DNA of 47,273 bases from an uncultured Pseudomonadales bacterium (GCA_938017975.1 CALIKQ010000026.1:1-47273); one strand, 5' to 3'; shown: positions 25,597 to 35,070, numbered from the stretch's first letter. Numbers and translations are program-made. The notes: generated by a model from the sequence alone, not told the origin.

Positions 25597-27414
25597 ATGA
25601 AACTTAAAGGAAGTTTATTGGAGAACGAGCCGACAGTTTCCGTCCAAAAACTTGCTTCGGGCAGTCTGTTGCTGAGAAGTCCCATTGAGATGCCTGTGCT
25701 TCCCAAAACACTTTCAATGAGCTTTGAGCATTGGTGCTCGCAGTACTCAGATCGAGTTGTCATTGCGGAAAAGAACGAAGGGGGGCAGTACCTTGGGCTG
25801 ACCTATGAGGAGGGATATAACAAAGCACTCGCGTTCGCTGCACAATTAATTCAGCTCGGCGGATCGCAAGATACACCGCTTATTATTTTGTCTGGAGCCT
25901 CTCGGGCTCATTTTGTTGTTGCTTGGGGCGCGATTCTAGCAGGTGTCGCCTATGTCCCTGTCAGCACCAACTACGCTCGTGTGCCTGCAGCTTACAACAA
26001 ATTAAGAGCAGTCTTCGATAGGACTCAACCAGCTTTTGTGTGGTCAGAAAACTACGATGTTGAGCGGGCGGCCCTTGAATTGACGGGCCTGATCCGAAGG
26101 GATTTACAATGGCTTGGCTCGGATGAAACCCTTGGCGCTTTACCATTGTCCAAGACGTTAGAGCCCGGCGAGGCCTCCTTAGTCCAAGAACGCATGGCGT
26201 CTTTGGACGTCGACTCAGTGGCACGGTACATGTTCACCTCAGGTTCTACCGGTAGCCCTAAAGGTGTGATTCATACTCATGGGATGATCAGCACCTTCTT
26301 GGCCTCAAGAACGGCCTTGAATGAAGATCGCCTTGAGTCTGAGCCTCAGCGGGTCCTTGATTGGATGCCCTGGTCCCACGTGGGGGCGGGTGTGCTCAGA
26401 ATGGCTTCTGTGATGAATGTTGGCGGCTCAATTTACATTGACGATGGTAAACCAACGCCCGACGCGTTTCACAAGACGCTGGCAAATCTCAAAGTGGTTA
26501 AACCCACTTCTTATGCTGGCGCTCCGCTGGGATGGAATATGCTCGTCGATGCGCTTGAACAAGATGACGACCTTGCTGAGAGTTTTTTCGCGCATGTGAC
26601 GTCCTTTGCCTATGGTAGCGCAGCAATGCCAGAGTCGACTTATCAACGGCTCCAGGCGCTGATGACTACCTATAAAGGCGCGCCCCAATCTATGTCAACC
26701 AGCCTCATGTCAACAGAAGTTGCCGTTGGCCTCTCGAGATATTGGCCTTGTGAAGATCAAACCGTTGTTGGGCTACCTATGCCTGGTGCGGAGTTTAAGC
26801 TGCTACCAGTGGGTGATCGATTCGAAATCCGCGTGAAATCGGCGGGGGTATCTCCCGGGTATATCAATGATCCCGATCGAACGGCTGAAGCTTTTGATGA
26901 CGAGGGGTTTTTTAAAATGGGTGATGCGGTGACATTTGCTGACCCTGATCGACCCGAAGCAGGTCTCAGGTTTGCTGGGCGGATCGCTGAACAATTTAAG
27001 CTCAGCTCAGGAACTTGGGTGTCGGCTGGCACGCTTCGCGCAAAGCTCATCGCATGCTGCGCACCTTGGGTTCGGGATGTGGTTATCTGTGGGATCAATG
27101 AAGCGTTCATTGCCGTTTTGATCTGGCCAAATCTCGCAAGATGTGCAGAGCTCACAAATGGTGATGAGCAGGCGGTGGCAATGAGCGACGATGTGCGGTC
27201 GCTTATAGCTGAAGGTTTACGGCAGCATAACCTAGAGAATCAGGGCTCTTCGCAGCAAGTTCGGCGTTTTATGTTGCTTGAAGAGCCGCCAAGCATTGGT
27301 GAGGGCGAGATTACGGAGAAGGGTTACGTCAACCAGGGGCTTGTTCAAAGACGCCGAAGTGATGCTGTGCAGAAACTTTTCTCCGAGGATGATATCTCGG
27401 TGACAAAGCTTTAA
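25597..27414 (+). CDS. Feruloyl-CoA-synthase-like AMP-dependent acyl-CoA ligase
   Basis: 605 residues, ANL superfamily. The phosphate loop is TSGSTGSPKG (214-223). Further family motifs are 'VLDWMPWSHVGAG', 'FAYGSAAMPESTYQRLQAL' and 'MGDAVTFADPDRPEAGLRFAGRIAEQFKLSSGTWVSAGTLRAK', split here for length. The 'GRIAE-FKLSSGTWVS' block is characteristic of feruloyl-CoA synthases. Lys575 in 'GEITEKGYVNQ' is the adenylation Lys. The N-terminal 'GSLLLRSPIEM' also resembles that family, supporting the start, though GGAG is 14 nt away. The enzyme would activate a hydroxycinnamate or other carboxylic acid to its CoA ester using ATP. No adjacent feruloyl-CoA hydratase/lyase is present, so the true acid may differ. 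It converges with a minus-strand operon containing a thiolase. Confidence 0.85.
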   Translation: MKLKGSLLENEPTVSVQKLASGSLLLRSPIEMPVLPKTLSMSFEHWCSQYSDRVVIAEKNEGGQYLGLTYEEGYNKALAFAAQLIQLGGSQDTPLIILSGASRAHFVVAWGAILAGVAYVPVSTNYARVPAAYNKLRAVFDRTQPAFVWSENYDVERAALELTGLIRRDLQWLGSDETLGALPLSKTLEPGEASLVQERMASLDVDSVARYMFTSGSTGSPKGVIHTHGMISTFLASRTALNEDRLESEPQRVLDWMPWSHVGAGVLRMASVMNVGGSIYIDDGKPTPDAFHKTLANLKVVKPTSYAGAPLGWNMLVDALEQDDDLAESFFAHVTSFAYGSAAMPESTYQRLQALMTTYKGAPQSMSTSLMSTEVAVGLSRYWPCEDQTVVGLPMPGAEFKLLPVGDRFEIRVKSAGVSPGYINDPDRTAEAFDDEGFFKMGDAVTFADPDRPEAGLRFAGRIAEQFKLSSGTWVSAGTLRAKLIACCAPWVRDVVICGINEAFIAVLIWPNLARCAELTNGDEQAVAMSDDVRSLIAEGLRQHNLENQGSSQQVRRFMLLEEPPSIGEGEITEKGYVNQGLVQRRRSDAVQKLFSEDDISVTKL

Positions 27415-27550
27415 GGCTAGGGCACTGACTCGCATTAAAAATGTGGATCTGAACGGCGAGTTGTGGTCAACAACCCTTCTGCACGCTGTTGACTTAGGCT
27501 TTAGGCGGGTCTGTTGAAGCTAAATAGCGCCTCTTACCAAGTTTCTGACG

Positions 27551-27569
27551 AAGGCCTTTTGACGGCCTT
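27551..27569. terminator. Terminator-like stem between convergent genes
   Basis: AAGGCC (27551-27556) and GGCCTT (27564-27569) form a 6-bp stem with a 7-base loop, but no good T run follows on either strand. It is in the right place between the ligase gene and the convergent transporter gene. Confidence 0.35.
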
Positions 27570-27634
27570 ATAACGTTTAGCCAGCGCCTCTCAAGGACGC
27601 TCAACCAAGATCCCGGGTATTATTCGGCTCTGTG

Positions 27635-29098
27635 CTAGAGCTTGGCGGCAAGTCTCTGATTACGTCGCTCAATTCGCTCCCGCAGCCGTAGATGTCGTGC
27701 TGGGGTTAAGGGATACGACCAAATCAGCTTCATAGCGAGGCCATAAAACAAGATTGGGCCACCGCAGTAGACAATTCGCAGGCTGAGCACACCCAGTTCC
27801 GTACTGGCCTCGATTCCGCCCGAGGGATCAAACCCTAACAAGCCAACAACATTCAAGGAAATCCCCGTTCCTAGCGCGATGGCGAGCTTCTCGGTTAAGC
27901 CCAAAATTGCGAAATAGGTTCCGGCGCGCTTACCACCGCTTCTGGCAGTATCAACGTCAACTACATCGGCCAACATCGCCACAGGGAGAAATTGAAGGCC
28001 ACCAAAACAAAAGCCTTTGACAATAAAAAGCAGGAAAAAGGTGAGATAGTCGCCATATTCAAGAAAGAAGTTAATGCCGCTGACGGTCGCAACGGTAACC
28101 AGAGTGCATAAAAAAGCCCGATGTTTGCCGATTTTGCGACCCAGCCACAGCCAAAACGGGATCGCGCCTAATCCCGCGATGAAGTAAAAAAAGTAAGCTG
28201 CGCCGATGGTTGGGATACCTATGATATCCCGGATGAAAAACAGCGAGACAGCATTTCGGAACGACTCTCCAAAGATCACGAGCAGCGCGATCATCAATAC
28301 CCGCCGCATAGGGCCGTTCCGCCAGACCAGTTTTGCGCCTTCGATCAGCGGTACTGTTGATTTTTCGTGATTTACCGGTTCTTTGACAAAGGTGACGACT
28401 AAAAAGGCGCAGATAGGCAGTGCGCCAATTACCACAAAAGCCAGCCCCGCGAGTACCGGGCCGGTGAGGGTGGCTCGGTCCACTGGTGTGGCGTTCATAA
28501 TTTCGCCAGTAAAAGCGCTGGTTGCATCCGTCCATAATGCTGAAAAAACTTGAGCCACGGAGCCACCGCGATCAGCCATCACTTCGATCACCATTGGCAC
28601 TGAGGCGGCGACCATGAGTCCGACCAAGACAAACAGTTCTCGTGCAGCGGTCACCCGGCTGCGCTGATGGTAGTCTGGAGAAAGCTCAGCACCCCAGGCA
28701 CGGTGCGGGAGCGCGATGATGGTGCTGCCTAGGAAAAACAAAGTTAACCAGATCAGAAAATAGCCCAGCCCAACCCCTTCTGGCGGAATGAAAAGCTTGT
28801 AGACGCCCAGCATCATGAGCGGAGTACCAATTAAAACCCATGGCTTGCGGCGGCCAAATCGCGTCTGCCATCGGTCGGAAAGCTCCCCCATAAGCGGGTC
28901 GCTGATGACATCGGTAAATCGGGCCAACATTAGGATGGTGCCGACTGCCGCAAGCGAGAGCCCAAGTCCGCCGGCGTAATGGGCCGGAATCCAGATTGCG
29001 AGCGGATATCCAATCACTGCCAGCGGCAGGCCAATGCAACCGTGAAAATAAATTGTGCTGCGGTCAAGGATCTTAACGGGAGACGTAGCGTCGGTCAT
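27635..29098 (-). CDS. MFS transporter of the GPH (MelB-like) cation symporter family
   Basis: 487 residues and about 12 predicted membrane helices. The family signature between helices 2 and 3 is clear: 'LARFTDVISDPLMGELSDRWQTRFGRRKPWVLIG', followed by 'YFLIWLTLFFLGSTIIALPHRAWGAELSPDYHQRSRV'. The Asp pair in 'DVISDPLMG' corresponds to the cation-site Asp residues of MelB. Such carriers import sugars, glycosides and, in some marine and steroid-degrading bacteria, other organic acids with Na+ or H+. GAGGG precedes the ATG. It is the last gene after the GGT-thiolase-FAD oxidase series, 175 bases downstream with a weak hairpin in the gap, so it may have its own promoter. Confidence 0.9.
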   Translation of the reverse strand: MTDATSPVKILDRSTIYFHGCIGLPLAVIGYPLAIWIPAHYAGGLGLSLAAVGTILMLARFTDVISDPLMGELSDRWQTRFGRRKPWVLIGTPLMMLGVYKLFIPPEGVGLGYFLIWLTLFFLGSTIIALPHRAWGAELSPDYHQRSRVTAARELFVLVGLMVAASVPMVIEVMADRGGSVAQVFSALWTDATSAFTGEIMNATPVDRATLTGPVLAGLAFVVIGALPICAFLVVTFVKEPVNHEKSTVPLIEGAKLVWRNGPMRRVLMIALLVIFGESFRNAVSLFFIRDIIGIPTIGAAYFFYFIAGLGAIPFWLWLGRKIGKHRAFLCTLVTVATVSGINFFLEYGDYLTFFLLFIVKGFCFGGLQFLPVAMLADVVDVDTARSGGKRAGTYFAILGLTEKLAIALGTGISLNVVGLLGFDPSGGIEASTELGVLSLRIVYCGGPILFYGLAMKLIWSYPLTPARHLRLRERIERRNQRLAAKL

Positions 29099-29247
29099 GA
29101 CAAAGCCCTCAAAAAAATCGCAGAAAATGCTGATTACAGGGTCGATGCGCTGAGCTTCAGCATTAGAAGTGACTTGAGCATAGCATGATTAACGGGTTTG
29201 CCATCTCATCTTTGACAGGTGGTCCCTCAGCGATAAAACCTCCTAAA

Positions 29248-29269
29248 CGCACCTTGGCTTCTGGGTGCG
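29248..29269 (-). terminator. Weak hairpin downstream of the FAD-oxidase gene
   Basis: CGCACC (29248-29253) and GGTGCG (29264-29269) form a 6-bp stem with a 10-base loop, five bases after the stop. On the minus strand it is followed by TTTAGGAGGTTTTA, a broken T run, so it may only attenuate readthrough into the transporter gene. Confidence 0.35.
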
Positions 29270-29273
29270 TGCG

Positions 29274-30695
29274 CTAGAAAACTTTACCTGGGTTTAGGAT
29301 GTCCCTCGGGTCCATCGCTCGCTTGATGGTGCGCATGAGGTTAATCTCAGCCTCCGACCGAACGAGGTGAAGATAAGGTTTCTTCTCAAGACCGATGCCA
29401 TGCTCGGCTGAGACCGACCCTTTCAAGGCTTCAAGAGGCGCATAAACTGCCGCTTCAACACCAGCGCGATCCTCAGCAGAGTCCCCGCCGACTGCAATTG
29501 CAAAGTGAATGTTGCCATCCCCGACATGACCCAAGACGAAGTTACGAGGATTCTCAAATCGCTCGGCCAACGCCAGATTAACAGCCGCTACATAGGACTC
29601 CATCTGCGGTAAGCGAAGGCTTACGTCAAACAGAAAGACCGGCGCAAATTGAAATGTCTGTGCGACATCGTCTCGAAGCGCCCAGAGACTGGCTTGTTGT
29701 TGGGAAGATTGTGCGAGCACTGCATCTTCAACCAAGGATGCTTCGATGGCGCTCGCCAGCACATCTGAGAACTGATTCTCATCGCTGCCCATGGCCTCTA
29801 CGAGGACATAATAGGGCCATTGCGAAGAGAGAGGGGCATGACTGTTTGCCGGAGGCGTAGTGACGAGGGTGTAATAGTTATGCCACATTACTTCAAAGGC
29901 GGAGAGATGGCCCCGCAAGCCTTGATCAGCATGCTTGAGAAAGGCAATTAGGGCATCAAAGCTTGAAATCGCGACCAAAGCCGTCGGGGCATCGACGACT
30001 TCTTCACGGCATCTCAGGACGGCTCTAGTAATGATGCCAAGCGTGCCCTCAGTGCCTAAAAACCACTGTTTTAAATCATAGCCGGCATTATTTTTGATCA
30101 TATGATTCATGCTGCTGATGACTGTGCCATCGGCAAGGACCACTTCAAGGCCAAGCACCATATCCCTTGCCATGCCGTAACGAATGACGCGATTGCCGCC
30201 TGCGTTGGTGGAGAGATTACCGCCAATGGTACAAGAACCGCGGCCACCCAAATCAAGCGGAAACATCAGTCCGTGCTGAGCTGCCGTTTCCTGGATGGTT
30301 TGCAGTACGACGCCAGCTTGAACGGTGAGGGTGCGTTCATCTGCTGAGACCTCCTCGATATCGGTCATTCGCTCAGTAGATAAGACAATATCTTGCGGTT
30401 CGGTGAGGCCGCCCTCAACGAGTCCGGTGAGACCTCCCTGGGGAACCACGCTCTGATGGTGCTCAAAACATATTTTGAGGGCAAGGCTGACTTCCTCTGT
30501 GGTCTTTGGTCGAACTAAGACCTGCGCCTTCAGATGGTCCGTACGCCAAATACCTGCGCTGCGTCCAGTGACGTCACCGCCGAGGAGCACGGTGCCTTGA
30601 GGCAGTGCTTTGATTAAAGCAAGGACTACGGGTCTGTCAGCGATTGGCACTATGGAGGTGTTCGCTGAGGGCTCATCAGTCGTAAGTTTTTCCAT
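29274..30695 (-). CDS. FAD-binding oxidoreductase (GlcD / D-2-hydroxyacid dehydrogenase-like)
   Basis: 473 residues. An N-terminal PP-loop FAD domain has 'VVPQGGLTGLVEGGL' and 'DLGGRGSCTIGGNLSTNAGGNRVIRYG' (about 155-181). The C-terminal FAD-oxidase domain has 'FVLGHVGDGNIHFAIAVGG' and 'VSAEHGIGLEKKPYL'; the His residues in these motifs are the usual metal and catalytic ligands of this family. It oxidises a D-2-hydroxyacid (lactate, glycolate, 2-hydroxyglutarate or a longer hydroxyacid) with transfer of electrons to a cytochrome or quinone. The start codon directly abuts the stop of the thiolase gene with no gap, so the two are cotranslated. It is probably cytoplasmic or peripheral. Confidence 0.92.
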   Translation of the reverse strand: MEKLTTDEPSANTSIVPIADRPVVLALIKALPQGTVLLGGDVTGRSAGIWRTDHLKAQVLVRPKTTEEVSLALKICFEHHQSVVPQGGLTGLVEGGLTEPQDIVLSTERMTDIEEVSADERTLTVQAGVVLQTIQETAAQHGLMFPLDLGGRGSCTIGGNLSTNAGGNRVIRYGMARDMVLGLEVVLADGTVISSMNHMIKNNAGYDLKQWFLGTEGTLGIITRAVLRCREEVVDAPTALVAISSFDALIAFLKHADQGLRGHLSAFEVMWHNYYTLVTTPPANSHAPLSSQWPYYVLVEAMGSDENQFSDVLASAIEASLVEDAVLAQSSQQQASLWALRDDVAQTFQFAPVFLFDVSLRLPQMESYVAAVNLALAERFENPRNFVLGHVGDGNIHFAIAVGGDSAEDRAGVEAAVYAPLEALKGSVSAEHGIGLEKKPYLHLVRSEAEINLMRTIKRAMDPRDILNPGKVF

Positions 30696-31892
30696 CTAAG
30701 CCGCTCGCTCAAAAATTGCGGCGATCCCCTGACCACCGCCAATACACATGGTCTCAAGCGCGTACCGACCCTGTCTCCTATGGAGCTCGCTGAGCATGTC
30801 AGCCAAGATTCGCCCGCCTGTTGCGCCTATGGGGTGGCCTAATGAAATGCCTGATCCATTGACGTTGAGCTTTTCTTCGTCGTGCCAATTCCACCCCTTG
30901 AGCACGGCGAGGACTTGGCAAGCAAAGGCTTCATTCAGTTCGACCAGATCCATGTCATCAAAAGACAATCCTGTGCGGGCAAAAAGCTTCTGGACTGCAG
31001 GCACGGGGCCGATGCCCATGGTTGCAGGATGACAGCCTGCAGCAGCCCAGCCGACAAGAAAAGCGCTGGGCGTAAGATTAAGCGCCTCGAGTTGATCTTC
31101 GGCTACTACCAAACAGGCAGCTGCAGCATCGTTTTGCTGGGAGGCATTGCCTGCGGTCACCACGCCGCCGGCAATCGGCTGCAGCCGACCGAGGCTCTCC
31201 AGGCTCGTGTCGGGTCTCACGCCCTCATCGGCGTTAAACAAAATGGTCTCACCTCGGCGAGCTGGGACTTCCAAGGAAACCAAATGGTCACTAAATTTAC
31301 CCGCCTCCCAGGCTGCCGCTGCTCTTTGCTGAGATCTGAGGGCGTAGGCATCAGCCTGATCGCGGGAAATCTGATAGTCCCGAGCGAGATTCTCGGCGGT
31401 CTCGATCATCCCTGAAATAGGGCCAAATCGTGCTTCGGGTTGGGAGCGTACACGGCCTCGTTCAAGGCGATCATGGAGCGTGACTGCGCCACCTTTTTGT
31501 CCCCGCCGCATAGCGGTGGTGTAGAACTCGACGTTACTCATGCTTTCAGCGCCCCCAGCCACGACCACATCGGCAACACCGGTCTGAACCATCATCGCGG
31601 CGTTGGCGATCGCTTGTACGCCGCTGCCACATCGTCGATCGACCTGGGTACCAGAGACACTCAGAGGCAGATCTGCTGCCAGAGCAGCCCAGCGACCAAT
31701 ACACGGTGCTTCACCCGAGGGGTATCCTTGAGCAAAAACAACTTCCTCAATGCGTTCCGGATCGATCTTGGTCCTGGCAATGAGCGCTTTGATGACTTCG
31801 GCACCGAGGTCCTCAGCATTGAGCTCGCTCAGTGAACCAAGATATCGGCCAACTGCGGTCCGAAGCGGTGAGACAATGGCGGCGCGTCGCAT
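30696..31892 (-). CDS. Acetyl-CoA acyltransferase / thiolase family enzyme
   Basis: 398 residues, thiolase II type. Catalytic residues are all present: nucleophile Cys88 in 'DRRCGSG', His353 in 'GHPIGATGGR' and Cys383 in 'TMCIGGGQG'. The N-terminal 'MRRAAIVSPLRTAVGRYLGSL' is typical of acetyl-CoA C-acetyltransferase/3-ketoacyl-CoA thiolases. It cleaves 3-ketoacyl-CoA or condenses acetyl-CoA; chain-length preference cannot be read. AAGGAA lies before the ATG. It is followed without a gap by the FAD oxidase and preceded at 53 bases by a gamma-glutamyltranspeptidase gene. Together with the ligase, dehydrogenases and crotonase elsewhere in the window it could complete a beta-oxidation spiral. Confidence 0.94.
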   Translation of the reverse strand: MRRAAIVSPLRTAVGRYLGSLSELNAEDLGAEVIKALIARTKIDPERIEEVVFAQGYPSGEAPCIGRWAALAADLPLSVSGTQVDRRCGSGVQAIANAAMMVQTGVADVVVAGGAESMSNVEFYTTAMRRGQKGGAVTLHDRLERGRVRSQPEARFGPISGMIETAENLARDYQISRDQADAYALRSQQRAAAAWEAGKFSDHLVSLEVPARRGETILFNADEGVRPDTSLESLGRLQPIAGGVVTAGNASQQNDAAAACLVVAEDQLEALNLTPSAFLVGWAAAGCHPATMGIGPVPAVQKLFARTGLSFDDMDLVELNEAFACQVLAVLKGWNWHDEEKLNVNGSGISLGHPIGATGGRILADMLSELHRRQGRYALETMCIGGGQGIAAIFERAA

Positions 31893-31945
31893 AATAATTT
31901 CCTTACTTGGTGGTTAAGCGTTTAAAAGTGAGTGTCATGAAGGAG

Positions 31946-33697
31946 TCAGGGTAAGGCGGCCACGGTGCCTTCGCGGCGTGGATCAGCAGCCCCTTCCAAG
32001 CCATCCGGAGTCACCTGAATGACATGGAGACCTGAATTCTCGCCTTCACGCCGTTTGACGTCGTAGCCTCGAGATTCGAGATTTCGAGCAATCGACTTAC
32101 CTGCTTCGCTGGAGACTTCGACCCGTACGGTTTCACCACGTGCGATGATGTTGGGGTGGTTGACCGCAGCTTGCGGAGTCAGCCCCCAATCTAAAATACC
32201 GATAATTGACTTAGCAACGTAAGCGGGTATCGAATTACCGCCGGGAGAGCCGGTTACCAAAATGAGCTCTCCAAGAGCATCAAAGACCATGGTTGGTGAC
32301 ATCGATGACCGCGGACGTCGATTAGGCGCTACCGCATTGGCCAGTGGACGACCATCGTCCGACACAGCCTTAGCAAAGTCGGTCATTTCGTTATTCATAA
32401 CGAAACCGCTCGCCCAGCGCTGGGATCCAAAAGGGCCTTCAACAGTAGCGGTCATCGCAACCGCGTTGCCAAAGCTGTCGATAATTGACAGGTGGGTGGT
32501 CCCCGCCATTTCCTCGGTAGTGTCTGGGGCAAAGGCAGCAGTATCAGACCGCTGATTGAAGGCGCTAACATTGCCGGGAGTCGGGTCTTCACTAGGTGCA
32601 AATCGATCCTTGGCTCGCGCCTCTAGGTAAAGCGGGTTGATTAAAGTATCCACTGGAACATCGATTTCATCAGGATCACCAAAATAATGGTCTCGGTCGG
32701 CATAAGCCAGCCGTTGTGCGTCGACAAAGGCCGCAATGCGATCGTCGCTAGAGGCGTCTTGCGGTTTGAGGTGACCATAGAGGCTGGTGACCATGATTTG
32801 CGCGGCACCGGACGACGGTGGCGCAGTCGTGCAGAGATTGAGATCTCGGAACGGCCCACAAATAACTGGGCGAACTTTCACTGAATAATTCGCGAGATCG
32901 TCGAGGCTGAGGCTCCCAGAATGTGGCAGCTGACGGGCTGCCTCGACCATGGAAGCTGCAATCTCTCCGGTATAGAAGGCCTTTGGCCCTTCAAGGGCGA
33001 TACGCTTTAGAGTTGCCGCATAGGCCGGATTTTTAAGCCTTGTGCCCTCGGAGAGAGGGATGCCTTCAGGATAAAAATAGTCCCTTACGCCAGGATTCTT
33101 AGCCAGCAAACTACGTTTCGCCATCATCGGGAGGTAGCCTGCTAATCGTGGTGAAACGATAAACCCACCTTCAGCCAGTTCGATCGCGGGTTCAAAAAGC
33201 GTGGTCCAGGGCAATTTACCGAGGCGCTGGTGCGCCTCGAAGTAGAGTGCAACGGTGCCTGGGGTGCCCACAGACTTGCCGCTGGTCCAAGCCTCGATGT
33301 AACCCATGACGCCTTGCTCTGTGATAAACATGTCAGGCGTTGCAGCCGCAGGCGCTGTCTCACGTCCATCGAGAAACGTGGTCGCGCGGCTCGCGTAATC
33401 ATAGTGGAGTAGAAAAGCACCCCCGCCAAGGCCTGAACTTTGAGGCTCGACAAGTCCAAGAACCAAATGGGCGGCAATGGCAGCATCCACAGCGTTCCCT
33501 CCTTCGACCAGCATACGTTTGCCCGCATCTACTGCGAGCGGATTGGCCGCGGTTATCATCGCGCCATGGGGCCAAGGTGCGCGTTTTGCGTCCTCATCGG
33601 CTTTGATGGTTGCTGACTGATCGCATCCTTGTAAACACAACACCCATAGGATAACGCAGCAACGTGAGATCCATTGGAGTGCAGAGTATTGATGCAT
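31946..33697 (-). CDS. ggt: Gamma-glutamyltranspeptidase, predicted lipoprotein
   Basis: 583 residues. The N-terminus has a lipoprotein signal (lipobox 'LQGC', Cys25). The GGT fold follows: 'NPLAVDAGKRMLVEGGNAVDAAIAA', 'QSSGLGGGAFLL', then Arg112 in 'LDGRETAP' for substrate carboxylate binding. The autoprocessing nucleophile is Thr400 in 'MAGTTHLSIIDSFGN', corresponding to Thr391 of the E. coli enzyme, and the small-subunit 'GPFGSQRW' and 'TGSPGGNSIPAYV' motifs are intact. GGT cleaves gamma-glutamyl bonds (glutathione) or transfers the group to amino acids, in the periplasm. Unusually it carries a lipid anchor rather than a simple signal peptide. It precedes the thiolase by 53 bases on the same strand. 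Family assignment is firm; the physiological substrate is not. Confidence 0.94.
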   Translation of the reverse strand: MHQYSALQWISRCCVILWVLCLQGCDQSATIKADEDAKRAPWPHGAMITAANPLAVDAGKRMLVEGGNAVDAAIAAHLVLGLVEPQSSGLGGGAFLLHYDYASRATTFLDGRETAPAAATPDMFITEQGVMGYIEAWTSGKSVGTPGTVALYFEAHQRLGKLPWTTLFEPAIELAEGGFIVSPRLAGYLPMMAKRSLLAKNPGVRDYFYPEGIPLSEGTRLKNPAYAATLKRIALEGPKAFYTGEIAASMVEAARQLPHSGSLSLDDLANYSVKVRPVICGPFRDLNLCTTAPPSSGAAQIMVTSLYGHLKPQDASSDDRIAAFVDAQRLAYADRDHYFGDPDEIDVPVDTLINPLYLEARAKDRFAPSEDPTPGNVSAFNQRSDTAAFAPDTTEEMAGTTHLSIIDSFGNAVAMTATVEGPFGSQRWASGFVMNNEMTDFAKAVSDDGRPLANAVAPNRRPRSSMSPTMVFDALGELILVTGSPGGNSIPAYVAKSIIGILDWGLTPQAAVNHPNIIARGETVRVEVSSEAGKSIARNLESRGYDVKRREGENSGLHVIQVTPDGLEGAADPRREGTVAALP

Positions 33698-34068
33698 GTG
33701 CGATTGACCTAGAGCAGAGGAGTCTCAAATCATACCTTGGAAGCGCCTTTCGGGTCACGAGACGCTCGAGCGCTGCCTAGCGGGCGGCTGTTGCGTGGCC
33801 TGTTAAGCTGAGGGGCTCGCGGTGAGTACATCAGCATTTACAACATGCTCATGTGTTTAATTGTCAGTGCGGTAATCATCTTTTCAGAGCGGTCAATTCG
33901 GAAAGTATTATTCAATCGGGATGAAGGGTTTGGCTCTGGTGAGCCACAGTTGGAGTACGGCGTGAGACAGCGGTTAGCTGTCATGGGACCGCGGCGACTC
34001 GCAGGTCTTATCGGGTGCCAACGTTTGCAGGTCGTGATAGCCTGAAACTTTACGCAAGGAAGTGTCCA
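33698..34068. other. Intergenic region with a small inverted repeat
   Basis: 371 bases between the divergent ggt gene and the oxidoreductase gene. It holds GACAGC (33966-33971), loop GGTTA, GCTGTC (33977-33982), a perfect 6-bp stem that could be an operator or leader hairpin. No convincing coding frame. Confidence 0.4.
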
Positions 34069-35070
34069 ATGACAGATAACGAGCAAATTGTGATTAAGTC
34101 GCTGCCCCAGGGCAAACTCAGAGCGGAGGATTACGAGCGGGTCATAGCGCCCATGCCTGTGGTTGAAGAAGGGATGGTCCTCGTGAAAACAGAAGCCTTT
34201 GCGATAACCGCTGGGACTCGAGCGGGTCTACAAGGCAGCGCAAGTTATGCCGGCGCACCAACGCCGGGGCTGGTGATGGGGAGCACAGGGGTTGGAAGTG
34301 TCGTCGAATCTCGAGCTGCCGGAATCAGCGTTGGTGATCGGGTTTTAACCAGTACGGGATGGCAGCAGTATTCTGTTCAAAAAGCCGCGGCGGTCTCGAT
34401 CATCCCAGAGTCGCATAATGCGATCGATTATTTGGGGCCTTTAGGTGTTAATGGTTTGACCGCCTATTTTGGACTGCTGGAGGTCGGCAAAGCTCAGGCA
34501 GGTCAAACCGTGATGGTCTCGGCGGCGGCGGGTTCTGTAGGCCATCTCGTCGGCCAAATCGCAAAAATTCAAGGCTGTCACGTTGTCGGCGTGGCCGGAA
34601 GTGATGCTAAAAATGCCAAGTTGGTTGACGAACTGGGTTTTGATGTCGCAGTAAACTATAAGTCAGGTGATTATCGGTCGGCGCTCAAAGATGCGACCCC
34701 CAATGGCGTTGATGTTTATTTCGACAATACCGGCGGTTTTGTGCTGGGGTCTGCGCTGTTCAGAATGAATGTGGGAGGCCGGATTGCGTGTTGCGGGGTC
34801 GTCTCCCAATACGACACCAATGCGCCAGAGCCTGGACCAAAGGGTATTCCTGGTTTGCTGATTAACAAACGTATCGTGATGTCTGGTTTCTTGGTCTTTG
34901 ATTTCGCGGATGCGTATGACGCAGCTCGTACTCAGATTGCAGGTTGGCTTGCCTCAGGCGAGCTCAAAAGTCTCACGGACTCGGTTCATGGCTTGGCTGC
35001 AGCGCCAGAGGCCTTTGTTGACCTTCTGGCGGGTGGCAATATTGGCACCCGCATTATTTCACTGGCCTAG
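34069..35070 (+). CDS. NADP-dependent MDR oxidoreductase (prostaglandin-reductase / CurA-like)
   Basis: 334 residues, zinc-free medium-chain dehydrogenase/reductase. The nucleotide-binding loop is 'VSAAAGSVGHLVGQIAKIQG' (150-169), with 'VVGVAGSDAK' at the end of beta-2. Upstream 'YLGPLGVNGLTAYFGLLEVG' and downstream 'GVDVYFDNTGG' are typical of leukotriene B4/prostaglandin reductase-like enzymes (PTGR, YncB/CurA). No Cys/His zinc ligands are evident. It would reduce alpha,beta-unsaturated ketones or aldehydes using NADPH. The ATG at 34069 has AAGGA eight bases upstream; starting at 34015 would add a poor 18-residue leader. It is monocistronic and convergent with the TPR lipoprotein. Confidence 0.9.
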   Translation: MTDNEQIVIKSLPQGKLRAEDYERVIAPMPVVEEGMVLVKTEAFAITAGTRAGLQGSASYAGAPTPGLVMGSTGVGSVVESRAAGISVGDRVLTSTGWQQYSVQKAAAVSIIPESHNAIDYLGPLGVNGLTAYFGLLEVGKAQAGQTVMVSAAAGSVGHLVGQIAKIQGCHVVGVAGSDAKNAKLVDELGFDVAVNYKSGDYRSALKDATPNGVDVYFDNTGGFVLGSALFRMNVGGRIACCGVVSQYDTNAPEPGPKGIPGLLINKRIVMSGFLVFDFADAYDAARTQIAGWLASGELKSLTDSVHGLAAAPEAFVDLLAGGNIGTRIISLA

